Notes under the pieces: generated by a model
Databases searched by the model: none
Seen by the model: only the letters and a program-made list of their open reading frames with translations
What the model was told of the DNA's origin: nothing
In this document: positions 36,027 to 44,764 of the stretch, one piece after another
Layout of the letters: every line of letters begins with the position of its first letter
Numbering within the stretch: the stretch's first letter is position 1
Position numbers and translations under genes: made by a program
Assembly (NCBI RefSeq): GCF_007997085.1
Contig: NZ_VORR01000011.1
Location: forward strand, 1 to 64,000
Length of the DNA stretch: 64,000 bases
Source of the DNA: Polaribacter sp. IC066
GTDB taxonomy: Bacteria; Bacteroidota; Bacteroidia; Flavobacteriales; Flavobacteriaceae
Reading direction: 5' to 3'

Positions 36027-36194
36027 TTAAAAACCTGTACCAGGTGCTTCTGGGCTTTGAGCTTGCGCTTTCTGCGGACTTAAAATCATATAGGTACCTA
36101 GTGCAGTTAATGCAGCATATTTACCATAAGACCCTATTTTTTTAATCGCTTCTTTTCTTGAAATGTCTTCTTTACTTTTTATGTTTTTCTTCAT
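36027..36194 (-). CDS. Small protein with signal-like helix (55 aa), partner of the T9SS gene
   Basis: The complete frame from ATG 36194 to TAA 36027 reads MKKNIKSKEDISRKEAIKK, then GSYGKYAALTALGTYMIL, SPQKAQAQ and SPEAPGTGF. It has a charged N-terminus, a Tat-like or hydrophobic segment at about 24-38, and a possible cleavage after AQAQ, leaving only a nine-residue acidic/glycine tail. It lies 27 nt after the stop of the 1035-residue T9SS protein, before a strong terminator, so it is co-transcribed. Similar tiny proteins (SRKEAI...YAALTALGT) occur, as I recall, in other flavobacteria. Function unknown. A released peptide or a membrane-inserted accessory of surface export are two options (inference). 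Confidence 0.7.
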   Translation of the reverse strand: MKKNIKSKEDISRKEAIKKIGSYGKYAALTALGTYMILSPQKAQAQSPEAPGTGF

Positions 36195-36221
36195 GATGTC
36201 TTGTCTTTTAAATTTTGGTTG

Positions 36222-39200
36222 TTATTCTAAAATAATTTTCTTGTTCAACTTTCCTTTTTGTGTTTCTAATTGAACAATGTAGACACCAGTAGCTAGTTTT
36301 GGTAAAGAAATATCTATGATTGCATTCGTAGCATTATTTTGCTCTGTACTAAAAACTCTGCTACCTTGTAAATTATAAAGTGAAACTTTAAATTCAGTTT
36401 CATCTAAACCAGAAATTTTTAAAGTATTGTTAGATTCATACATAGAAACATTACTTAACGCTGCATCATCTAAACTCAATGCACTGTTAGCCGTTGTTTG
36501 TATAAAAAATCTTCCTACACCGTTTACACCTTTATTTAATTTTATAGCATATACTGCATCTTTTTCGCTTAAGTTAGTGAAGGTATTCAATATTCTATCC
36601 TCAAGAATAACAGTTACATCACTTGGTAAGTTAAATTGCGCGGCAGTAAATCTAAGTTCACTCTCTTTTTTTGCAATAACACCAACGGCAATTGTTAAAT
36701 CATTACTTGCAGCCAAAGCTAAAGATTGTGTTTTTATTGCAATTCCTGTATTGTCTTCTATCAAATGAGAATAGACAGCTAATTCAGAAGAAACGCCCGT
36801 AAACATACCGAAATCTTGACCCGGGTTTAAACCACTTGTTGCATTCTCTAACAATACAAATTTTGTTACCACACTTTCGCTTCCACTACTTAACTGCAAT
36901 GTAAAGTTGGGTTTTTCTTCATTTTTATAAAAGGTAACCCCTGTTTGTGCACTTTGTAAAGCTTCTGTAATATCTAAATTGTGTTCATCAAACCTAGCAC
37001 TTACAAAAAAGGCTTGGCCAGGATGCAAATAACCAGTAGTTAATTCTTGGTATACACCACTTGTACCCGCAGTAGGATCCCAAACATAAATTGCTCTAAA
37101 TAGAAGACCTAATTTAGCCGCATTTACCGAAATAAACTCTGCTATGTTTAGGTAAGAAGGATACGGATTTCCTACTAAATTCCAATTATTACTAGTAGCA
37201 CTAGCTTGGGTAATACCTACTTTGTAATTAAACTTCGGATAGGTACCTTTAAAAGAATAAGTACCAGCGGCAATAACGTCTCTTTTTAAAGAATACCCTT
37301 TCAACTTATTAAACGTTCCGTCTGTTCCTCCTTGCATGTAGCTCCAATAGTTAGTTGATGGGTCATTAGTAGCATTGTCATAAAGAGAAATACCCCTATT
37401 TGTAGTTGTTGTACTACCACTAGCAATGTTATTATCATCAACCCAAGTATCATTGTAAGCTTGCCCTATTACTGGCGATGCCACTAAATGCCATTTATCG
37501 TCTGGTATGGCAACATTATAGGTAAACTCACTTGGTGGCACTCCAGTAACCTGCAAAGAACCACCTGCTGTTATTGTTAAATCTTTAGAAGGATCTAGTA
37601 TGAAATTGTGCGCAAAGGCTCCTGTAGAAGCTCCAACAATAGGGCTAGTTCCTGCGTCAGATGGTATCACAACATTACCTAAAGAATTTGGTACAATGCC
37701 TGTATCCCAATTAGATGTTGTACCCCAATCTGCGGTAGTTCCTGTCCAAGTATGTTTTACTTTGGTTACTTCATCCCAAGTACCAGCAACTCTAATTTCA
37801 TCAAAAGTTACGTCTGGCACAGACGCAGAATCAGCTTGGTCAAACTGTAAAAAATGAATACTACCCGTTGCAGCATCTGGATCTTCTTGAGAAGCCTCAG
37901 GTTCTGAGCCTGCAAGTGATGGGTTTATCCATATTTTTGATGTATCTGCAGCTGTTCTTTGTATTACAATAAATAACTCGTCATTTACATTATATTCTAC
38001 ATCAACCATTGATCCATCTTGCACAAATACTGGTGTAGCACTACTTGTACTTCCATTATTAGCTATAGCTAAATTATACGCATTAGCTGTAGCACCTTTC
38101 TTTATATAGATATGTGATCTAAGAAAATGTCTCCCATCTCCATTCAAAACAGTAAAACCAGCTAATCTTCTAGGAGTATCATCTAAGGTAGCCATATTTG
38201 TAACTTTCATTAAAAATGAAGAATAGACAGCACCTTCTTGTCCCGGAAACTCTAAATATAATCTCGGTCCACCTGAACCACTTATAGTAAGTGCTTTCCC
38301 AGTACTATTTAAACCAGTATCTGCACTCACAGAAGACCAAGTTGGTGAATTAACAACTGTAGCGTTTGCTATACCAGTGGTTAGTGCACCCCAAGCTCCT
38401 TTTCCTGTTCTTTGATTATCATCCATTAATTTTGCATTTAAAGCATAATTATCAAAACTTTCATACACAGGAAAGACTGGTGTGGTTGCTGTTGTAATTG
38501 TAGTTGCTACTGCACCAGGTGTAACAGGAGCAGGAAGCGGTTGCTCTGGCGCTACATCATTCCAAGTTTTAGCAATTCTTACCTCATCTATAAACATATC
38601 TGGACTTCGAGCAGAACTAATAACACTAATTTTGAAAAAGCTAAAATCTGCAGTATTTTCATCGTTATTAACAACTGTTGGTGTAGGTTCAACTCCATTT
38701 ACTGCAGGATTAATCCACAATTTAGAAGCCTCTACCCCTGCATTTCTTGAGAAAGAAAATACTAGAAAAAATTGATCGCCAGCTACAAATTTAACTCCAG
38801 ACCACTGCACTGCTGCTGGTAGAGTGGCAATATCACTATTATTAGTAATACCAAACTCCACATTTTCGTCCGCAGTACCTCTAGCCCAAACAGTTCCAAC
38901 ACCTTCTAATTCAAACACAGGATAACCTGTTTGAGTATTATAATTTGTACTATAACCGTCAATCTGAATAAACATAGATACAAATACTTCACCAAAATCT
39001 CCCGTTTGAGTTGGAAAGTATATCGCTGGGTTTTCACCAAAACTTCTTAAGTCTAACATATTGTCGGTAGCAACTTTTACATTTGAAGATAAAGACCAAG
39101 TTGTGGATGCTTCAATCTTTTGGATAGGATTCCCCGACGTTCTTGGTGCTGTTGTGTACCAAGGGCCTAAACCTTGGTTAGTACTAATTTGAAATAAACC

Positions 39201-39329
39201 TTCACTAGTGCCACTTACTGGATAGTTAAAACTATCATGGAAAAGAAAGTCTATCTCTGTTTGCCCTTGAGACAGAAATGTTGTCAAGCAACAAAATAAG
39301 GTAAGTTTAAAAAGAAATTTTGTTTTCAT
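36222..39329 (-). CDS. Large T9SS-exported surface protein with two repeated beta-sandwich-like domains
   Basis: Signal peptide (residues 1-22, LTTFLSQGQ). Two related domains follow, at about 28-258 (LGPWYTTAPR, KLWINPAVNGVEPTPTV, FIDEVRIAKTWNDV) and 285-520 (KIWINPSLAGSEPEAS, VTFDEIRVAGTWDEV). They share the pattern W-x-NP-x-x-x-x-EP and DE-x-R-x-x-x-TW-x-(D/E)V with the smaller proteins at 52336 and 53596. A WTGTTADWGTTSNWDTG segment at about 525 starts a second type of beta region common in T9SS proteins. The C-terminal sorting tail is present (VSLYNLQGSRVFST to KLNKKIILE). No catalytic motif is seen, so binding or adhesion is likelier than catalysis. The 27-bp motif lies 75 nt upstream. 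Confidence 0.85.
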   Translation of the reverse strand: MKTKFLFKLTLFCCLTTFLSQGQTEIDFLFHDSFNYPVSGTSEGLFQISTNQGLGPWYTTAPRTSGNPIQKIEASTTWSLSSNVKVATDNMLDLRSFGENPAIYFPTQTGDFGEVFVSMFIQIDGYSTNYNTQTGYPVFELEGVGTVWARGTADENVEFGITNNSDIATLPAAVQWSGVKFVAGDQFFLVFSFSRNAGVEASKLWINPAVNGVEPTPTVVNNDENTADFSFFKISVISSARSPDMFIDEVRIAKTWNDVAPEQPLPAPVTPGAVATTITTATTPVFPVYESFDNYALNAKLMDDNQRTGKGAWGALTTGIANATVVNSPTWSSVSADTGLNSTGKALTISGSGGPRLYLEFPGQEGAVYSSFLMKVTNMATLDDTPRRLAGFTVLNGDGRHFLRSHIYIKKGATANAYNLAIANNGSTSSATPVFVQDGSMVDVEYNVNDELFIVIQRTAADTSKIWINPSLAGSEPEASQEDPDAATGSIHFLQFDQADSASVPDVTFDEIRVAGTWDEVTKVKHTWTGTTADWGTTSNWDTGIVPNSLGNVVIPSDAGTSPIVGASTGAFAHNFILDPSKDLTITAGGSLQVTGVPPSEFTYNVAIPDDKWHLVASPVIGQAYNDTWVDDNNIASGSTTTTNRGISLYDNATNDPSTNYWSYMQGGTDGTFNKLKGYSLKRDVIAAGTYSFKGTYPKFNYKVGITQASATSNNWNLVGNPYPSYLNIAEFISVNAAKLGLLFRAIYVWDPTAGTSGVYQELTTGYLHPGQAFFVSARFDEHNLDITEALQSAQTGVTFYKNEEKPNFTLQLSSGSESVVTKFVLLENATSGLNPGQDFGMFTGVSSELAVYSHLIEDNTGIAIKTQSLALAASNDLTIAVGVIAKKESELRFTAAQFNLPSDVTVILEDRILNTFTNLSEKDAVYAIKLNKGVNGVGRFFIQTTANSALSLDDAALSNVSMYESNNTLKISGLDETEFKVSLYNLQGSRVFSTEQNNATNAIIDISLPKLATGVYIVQLETQKGKLNKKIILE

Positions 39330-39403
39330 GATGTTGATTTAAAGTTAAGTTAAAAATAATTGTATGTTAATTTATTGCTAAACTATATAATTAATTAACT
39401 CTA

Positions 39404-39430
39404 AAAGTCCGAAAAAAGGTCTGTTTTTGT
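39404..39430 (-). promoter_or_regulatory. 27-bp palindromic motif upstream of the large T9SS gene
   Basis: On the minus strand it reads ACAAAAACAGACCT, then TTTTTCGGACTTT. The spacing between half-sites is 8 nt and the distance to the start at 39329 is 75 nt, like the other copies. Confidence 0.6.
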
Positions 39431-39641
39431 TTTTTAAATGTCAATAACACACGAAAACTCTTTAAAAATTGGTTATTCAGCATTTTAATAATTAATTACC
39501 TCTCGATACAACAAACATATTGACACAAGTTGTGGTATTTATTTTTTGAATTTGGCTAGAATTGAAATAAGTTATTTTAGCGGTCTTTTTATATTAAAGA
39601 CTTGATACAAATTTTATTATTCACTGCAGAAAGATTATCTC

Positions 39642-39838
39642 TTCCGAAGTTTCGGAACATGCCTCTTTCTTAATGATGATGGTTTATTTAAGTTATTTGT
39701 TTTGAGCAAATTACTTTCGATAAGTAATAAATTACGAAGCAATCTTTAGCTGAAGTAGCCGTGATTTAAATTATAAGATTGCTTCAGTCGTTTCTTTTTC
39801 GCAATGACTGAAGATGGCAGGAAATGACGAAGCAATCT
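39642..39838. repeat. Dispersed intergenic repeat cluster (REP-like)
   Basis: It contains the near-perfect palindrome TTCCGAAGTTTCGGAA (39642-39657; sister copy at 894-909). A set of inverted segments follows: ACGAAGCAATCTT at 39734, its complement AAGATTGCTTCAGTCGT at 39775, and GACGAAGCAATCT at 39826. These can fold into stem-loops. Elements with GATTGCTTCGTC and CGCAATGAC cores are, as I recall, scattered between genes of many flavobacteria. They probably influence transcript ends or are mobile in trans. Confidence 0.55.
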
Positions 39839-39870
39839 GTTATTAATAATTACTGATAGATTCAAATAAA

Positions 39871-41778
39871 CTACAATCGATTCTCAATAATACTTTGCAC
39901 AACTTCCGGATTTAAAAGGGTGCTTGTATCGCCTAAATTATCCATTTCATTGCACGCAATTTTACGTAAAATTCGACGCATAATTTTTCCTGATCTCGTT
40001 TTTGGCAATCCTTCAGAAAACTGAATTTTATCTAATTTTGCAATCGGACCAATATGTTCTGTAATTATTTGATTGATTTCCTTTCTTAAATTATCGTGAT
40101 TTCTTGTTTCGCCAACATCTTTTAAAATTACATATCCGTACAACGCACTTCCTTTTATATCATGAGGAAAACCAACAATGGCACTTTCTGCTACTGCAGG
40201 ATGTTCGTTTATTGCATCTTCAATTGGCGCAGTTCCTAAGTTATGACCAGACACTATAATTACATCATCTACTCTACCCGTAATTCTGTAGTAGCCAACT
40301 TCATCTCTTAAAGCGCCATCACCTGTAAAATACATGTTTTTATAGGCTGAAAAATAGGTTTCTTTATACCGTTTGTGATTTCCCCAAATGGTTCTTGCAA
40401 TACTTGGCCAAGGAAATTTAATACACAAACGTCCATCAACTTGATTGCCTTTTAATTCTTCGCCGTTTTCATCCATTAATGCAGGTTGAATACCAATAAA
40501 AGGCAAGGTTGCATAGGTTGGTTTTGTTGGCGTAACATACGGAATAGGAGTAATCATCATTCCGCCTGTTTCTGTTTGCCACCAAGTGTCTATAATCGGA
40601 CTTTTTTTCTTGCCGATATTGTCATTATACCAATGCCAAGCTTCTTCATTGATGGGTTCACCAACAGAACCTAAAACTTTTAAAGAGGATAAGTCGTAAG
40701 TGTCTACCAATTCAGTTCCTTGTTTTGCCAAAGCTCTAATTGCGGTTGGTGCTGTATAAAACTGATTTACTTTATGCTTTTCGATAATGTTCCAAAAGCG
40801 TCCAAAATCTGGATAACTTGGTACGCCTTCAAAAAGTACTGTGGTTGCTCCGTTTGCTAAAGGGCCGTATACAATGTAAGAATGACCGGTAATCCAGCCA
40901 ATATCCGCAGTACACCAATAGACATCATTTTCTTTATATTGAAACGCATTTTTAAAAGTATACGCCGTATACACCATATAACCAGCAGTTGTATGCACCA
41001 TTCCTTTTGGCAATCCTGTAGAGCCAGAAGTGTATAAAATAAATAATGGATCTTCTGCATCCATCACTTCTGCTTCACATTTTGTTGATGCCGCATGTAA
41101 CAAAGGTTGCAACCATTTGTCACGACCCTCTTTCATGTTGATGTCTGAATTGATTCTTTTTGCGACCAAAACTGTTTCTACACAAGTACATTTTTCTAAA
41201 GCTTCATCTACAATTCCTTTTAAATCGATTGTTTTTGTGCCTCTATAAGAACCATCCGAAGTAATGACCATTTTACAATCTGAATCATTAATTCTAGTTG
41301 CTAATGCGGTGGATGAAAAGCCTGCAAAAACAACGGAATGAATCGCGCCAATTCTTGCACAAGCCAATGTTGCAATTGCTAATTCTGGAATCATAGGTAC
41401 ATAAATACAAACCCTGTCTCCCTTTTTTATTGCGTGGTCTTTTAAAACATTAGCAAACTGATGTACTCTTTCTGATAATTGTTGATAGCTAATATGTTCT
41501 GCAGCTTCATCAGGATTATTAGGCTCAAATAAAATGGCAGTTTTATCTCCTCGAGTTGCCAAATGTCTGTCAATACAATTTTCTGTAATGTTTAATTTTG
41601 CACCTTGAAACCATTTTACTTCTGGCTTTTTAAAATCCCATTCTAAAACTTTATCCCATTTTTTTCTCCAGACAAAATGCTCCTCAGCTATTTCTTCCCA
41701 GAAATTTTCTGGCTCTCTGATTGATTTTCTATAAACTTGATAGTACTCTTCTAAATGTTTGATGTGATAATTGCTCAT
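39871..41778 (-). CDS. acs: Acetyl-CoA synthetase (AMP-forming)
   Basis: The 635-residue protein has the ANL-superfamily motifs in order: ILYTSGSTGLPKGMVHTT (P-loop-like), DTWWQTETGGMMITPI, YFTGDGALRDEVGYYRITGR, DDVIIVSGHNLGT, and the C-terminal KTRSGKIMRRILRKIA with the lysine that is acetylated in bacterial Acs. The length and the N-terminal ACAS segment (YQVYRKSIREPENFWEEIA) match Acs proper rather than other acyl-CoA synthetases. It converts acetate, CoA and ATP to acetyl-CoA, AMP and pyrophosphate. The symporter gene lies 64 nt upstream on the same strand, so uptake and activation of acetate are coupled. In this glycan-degrading locus the acetate may come from deacetylation (inference). 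Confidence 0.95.
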   Translation of the reverse strand: MSNYHIKHLEEYYQVYRKSIREPENFWEEIAEEHFVWRKKWDKVLEWDFKKPEVKWFQGAKLNITENCIDRHLATRGDKTAILFEPNNPDEAAEHISYQQLSERVHQFANVLKDHAIKKGDRVCIYVPMIPELAIATLACARIGAIHSVVFAGFSSTALATRINDSDCKMVITSDGSYRGTKTIDLKGIVDEALEKCTCVETVLVAKRINSDINMKEGRDKWLQPLLHAASTKCEAEVMDAEDPLFILYTSGSTGLPKGMVHTTAGYMVYTAYTFKNAFQYKENDVYWCTADIGWITGHSYIVYGPLANGATTVLFEGVPSYPDFGRFWNIIEKHKVNQFYTAPTAIRALAKQGTELVDTYDLSSLKVLGSVGEPINEEAWHWYNDNIGKKKSPIIDTWWQTETGGMMITPIPYVTPTKPTYATLPFIGIQPALMDENGEELKGNQVDGRLCIKFPWPSIARTIWGNHKRYKETYFSAYKNMYFTGDGALRDEVGYYRITGRVDDVIIVSGHNLGTAPIEDAINEHPAVAESAIVGFPHDIKGSALYGYVILKDVGETRNHDNLRKEINQIITEHIGPIAKLDKIQFSEGLPKTRSGKIMRRILRKIACNEMDNLGDTSTLLNPEVVQSIIENRL

Positions 41779-41842
41779 AAAAATAATCTGTTTGCTAACG
41801 TTGTATTATTTCTTCAAATAAGAATTTCTAGATTTAAAAACA

Positions 41843-43573
41843 CTAGTGTCCTGTTGCTTCTCCAACACCACTTGGTATTCTTATGTTTTCTACAATTTCT
41901 TGAACTTCTTCTGGTGTTTCTGGTGTAAACTTCATTACTACTATAGAGACTACAAAATTTAAAATCATGGCAACTGAACCAAAGCCTTCTGGAGAAATAC
42001 CAAACCACCAATCTGCTTTCTCACCGCCACCAAACCAACCAAACTTAAATTTGGTCATGTAAAACAACATCACTAAAATACCAACTACCATTCCTGCAAC
42101 AGCACCTTCTTTGTTCATTTTTTTATAAAAAATACCCAAAATAATTGCTGGAAAAAAGGAAGCTGCTGCCAAACCAAATGCCAAAGCTACCGTGGCGGCG
42201 ACAAATCCTGGCGGATTAATCCCAAAATAGCCCGCAACGCAAACTGCTACTGTTGCAGCTAAACGTGCTGCAATTAATTCGCCTTTCTCTGAAATATCTG
42301 GATTGATCATTTTTTTGATTAAATCATGCGAAACAGAGGCAGAAATAACCAATAACAAACCTGCTGCTGTAGATAAAGCGGCAGCTAAAGCACCTGCGGC
42401 AACTAAAGCAATTACCCAATCTGGTAAATTTGCAATCTCTGGATTTGCCAAAACCATAATATCATTGTCTATGACTAATTCGTTTTTACTTTCGTCAGCT
42501 AAATACTGAATCAATCCATCATTATTTTTATCTGTAAAACTTAATAAACCTGTTGTTTCCCACTTTTTAAACCATTCTGGCATATTTTCATACGGTTGAT
42601 TGGAAACCGTTTCTATCATATTTGTCCTAGCGAATACCGCAACTGCTGGCGCAGCTGTAAATAAAGTGGCGATAAGCAACAAAGCCAATCCTGCCGATTT
42701 ACGGGCATCTTTCACTTTTTTTACGGTAAAAAATCGCACAATAACATGCGGCAAACCTGCTGTGCCCACCATTAAAGCTAACGTAATTGCAAAAACATCT
42801 ACCATAGATTTTGTACCTTCTGTGTATTCTGCAAAACCAAGATCGGTGCTTAAACCGTCTAATTTATCTAATAAGTAAGTCCCTGAACCATCAGAAAGAG
42901 TGCTTCCAAAGCCTAGTTGCGGAATCGGATTTCCCGTCATTTGTATCGAAATAAAAATAGCAGGAACCATAAACGCAAATATCAAAACGCAATATTGTGC
43001 CACTTGTGTGTATGTGATTCCTTTCATTCCGCCTAAAACAGCATAAAACAAAACGATTACCATTCCTATAATTACACCTGTATTAATATCTACTTCTAAA
43101 AAACGAGAAAACACCAAACCTACGCCACGCATTTGACCTGCGACATACGTAAACGAAACTAAAAGTGCACAAATAACACCAACCAAACGTGCAGTATTTG
43201 AATAATACCGATCTCCAATAAAATCGGGTACCGTAAATTTTCCAAACTTCCGTAAATATGGCGCTAATAAAAGCGCTAGTAAAACGTAACCCCCAGTCCA
43301 GCCCATTAAATAAACGGCACCGTCATAACCTGCAAAAGAAATAATTCCTGCCATAGAAATAAAGGAAGCAGCACTCATCCAATCTGCTGCTGTTGCCATT
43401 CCGTTCGCTAAAGGAGAAACGCCTCCTCCGGCAACATAAAATTCTTTTGTAGAGCCAGCTCTTGTGTAAATGGCGATACCTATATAGATTGCAAAAGTGA
43501 TTCCAACGATGATGTAGGTCCAATTTTGAACGCCTAATCCATCAACAAAAAGTAAATTATTCATCATAGCCAT
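41843..43573 (-). CDS. Sodium:solute symporter, ActP / VC_2705-like (acetate uptake)
   Basis: A multi-spanning SSS-family protein of 576 residues. Typical segments are FYVAGGGVSPLANGMATAADWMSAASF, YLMGWTGGYVLLALLLAPYL, GTAGLPHVIVRFFTVK and ALAAALSTAAGLLLVIS. The pairing with a DUF4212 gene identifies the VC_2705 subgroup. It carries acetate or another short carboxylate into the cell with Na+. The start (MAMMNN, 43573) overlaps the end of the DUF4212 gene by 17 nt; starts three or four codons later would shorten the overlap. Acs lies 64 nt downstream. Confidence 0.88.
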   Translation of the reverse strand: MAMMNNLLFVDGLGVQNWTYIIVGITFAIYIGIAIYTRAGSTKEFYVAGGGVSPLANGMATAADWMSAASFISMAGIISFAGYDGAVYLMGWTGGYVLLALLLAPYLRKFGKFTVPDFIGDRYYSNTARLVGVICALLVSFTYVAGQMRGVGLVFSRFLEVDINTGVIIGMVIVLFYAVLGGMKGITYTQVAQYCVLIFAFMVPAIFISIQMTGNPIPQLGFGSTLSDGSGTYLLDKLDGLSTDLGFAEYTEGTKSMVDVFAITLALMVGTAGLPHVIVRFFTVKKVKDARKSAGLALLLIATLFTAAPAVAVFARTNMIETVSNQPYENMPEWFKKWETTGLLSFTDKNNDGLIQYLADESKNELVIDNDIMVLANPEIANLPDWVIALVAAGALAAALSTAAGLLLVISASVSHDLIKKMINPDISEKGELIAARLAATVAVCVAGYFGINPPGFVAATVALAFGLAAASFFPAIILGIFYKKMNKEGAVAGMVVGILVMLFYMTKFKFGWFGGGEKADWWFGISPEGFGSVAMILNFVVSIVVMKFTPETPEEVQEIVENIRIPSGVGEATGH

Positions 43574-43814
43574 ATTTTTTATCTAATTTATTCATCAGTC
43601 GAACATAAACGAATATGAGTATTACAAACACATACATGGCGCCTTGTTGGGCAAACCAAAATCCTAATTTAAATCCTCCAATTCTTATTTCATTTAGAGC
43701 ATCTTTCAATAAAATTCCAGCGCCAAAGGAAACTATAAACCATATGGTAAGAAGGATGAAAAGATATCTTATATTTTCTTTCCAATAGGCTTTTGCTTTT
43801 GTTTTGTTTGTCAT
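43557..43814 (-). CDS. DUF4212 protein, small subunit of the sodium/solute symporter
   Basis: An 85-residue protein with two membrane helices at about 13-32 (IRYLFILLTIWFIVSFGAG) and 47-69 (FWFAQQGAMYVFVILIFVYV), ending in RLMNKLDKKYGYDE. The FWFAQQGA segment is typical of DUF4212 proteins, which are always encoded before VC_2705-type symporters. It overlaps the symporter start, indicating translational coupling. It probably forms a complex with the symporter in the inner membrane. Confidence 0.9.
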   Translation of the reverse strand: MTNKTKAKAYWKENIRYLFILLTIWFIVSFGAGILLKDALNEIRIGGFKLGFWFAQQGAMYVFVILIFVYVRLMNKLDKKYGYDE

Positions 43815-43869
43815 AAGTTTAATTTTTCCAAATAATTATGTTTACAAAACTAATGTATAAAGAGCTATT

Positions 43870-43896
43870 AAAAGTCCGTAAAAAGTGATTAAATAG
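43870..43896 (-). promoter_or_regulatory. Half-copy of the 27-bp motif upstream of the acetate operon
   Basis: On the minus strand CACTTTTTACGGACTTTT matches the right half of the motif (TTTTTCGGACTTTT), but the left CGAAAA half is absent. It lies about 55 nt upstream of the DUF4212 start. It may be a weak site or chance. Confidence 0.3.
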
Positions 43897-44042
43897 TTCT
43901 TAATTAGTATTAAAGCAATGTTGCTATCGAACGAATGTTATTATTTATTTTTTTATGTAACTTAAATTGAAATATCATTGACCATTGGATATACTAATTT
44001 AGCCAGGAGTTAGAATTCAGAGAAAAATCTTAATTTTAACAA

Positions 44043-44640
44043 ATGAAAACAATGCGAAAAATTTATGGTACCATCTTTAAGACAAAAGCAGTTAAACGCA
44101 GTAATGAAAGATTAAACATTACAGAACTAGGAGTAGAGGTAGGCATACGAGTTTCTGTGTTCTATAAATGGTTTAAAGAATATGAGAAATTTGGTACAAG
44201 AAGTTTTTCTGGTAAAGGGATTTTAAAACAAAGTGTTGATTAAAAAGTAATTAGTGAATTAAAAGCAAAGCTCAAAGAAGCAGAATTAAAAAGAGATATA
44301 TTAAAAACAGCAATAGGCATTTTTTTCAAGAGCGGTCGATGCTATATGATTTCATTAAAAGTGGTGAGAAAGTATTTAAGATTTAAAAAATGTGTTAAGT
44401 ACTAGGGGGTAGGTTGTAGTGGATATTACCGTTGGACATGTTACTAATTCCTTAAGCGAAATATATGAAAATTATTAAAAACAAACAATTCTCTTGCAGC
44501 GTTCTTATTACAACACTCAAAAAAAGTATTGTAAAATATTCAACTTGCTTTTAAGATAAACCTTTTCTTGCACGCGATGATTAAATACTTACAAATCAGA
44601 TATTTGAATATCTTAAACATCTACTTATGATTAGGTTATA
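44043..44640 (+). pseudogene. IS3-family element remnant (second type)
   Basis: OrfA starts at 44043 (KTKAVKRSNERLNITELGVEV, VFYKWFKEYEKFG). It is stopped at GAT-TAA, but the same frame continues with KVISELKAKLKEAELKRDIL and IGIFFKSGR, so the stop is a single nonsense change (probably CAA to TAA). OrfB traces follow (YDFIKSGEKVFKI, and a NQIFEYL end near 44600) with many frameshifts. It is a different IS3 group from the copy at 34416. It lies directly before the SusC promoter region. Confidence 0.65.
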
Positions 44641-44673
44641 AAAATTTTAATAAGGTCAAATAGATTTATTAAG

Positions 44674-44700
44674 ACGAAAACCATCCTCTTTTCGGATTTT
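44674..44700 (+). promoter_or_regulatory. 27-bp palindromic motif upstream of susC
   Basis: It reads ACGAAAACCATCCT, then CTTTTCGGATTTT, with half-sites CGAAAA and TTTTCG perfectly complementary and 8 nt apart. It ends 65 nt before the SusC start. This is the copy with the best palindrome. Confidence 0.65.
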
Positions 44701-44764
44701 ACTGCTTAATTAATAATGTAGTTTAGCATAATAATTTAATAAACATTTAACATAATTACTTAAT

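Noticed and set aside
38482..38775. Plus-strand frames inside the 1035-residue T9SS gene
   Set aside because: Antisense shadows of a clearly coding, full-length minus-strand gene.
39734..39838. Reading the inverted repeat cluster as a small IS or attachment site
   Set aside because: No coding capacity and no target duplication; the short cores look like common intergenic repeats.
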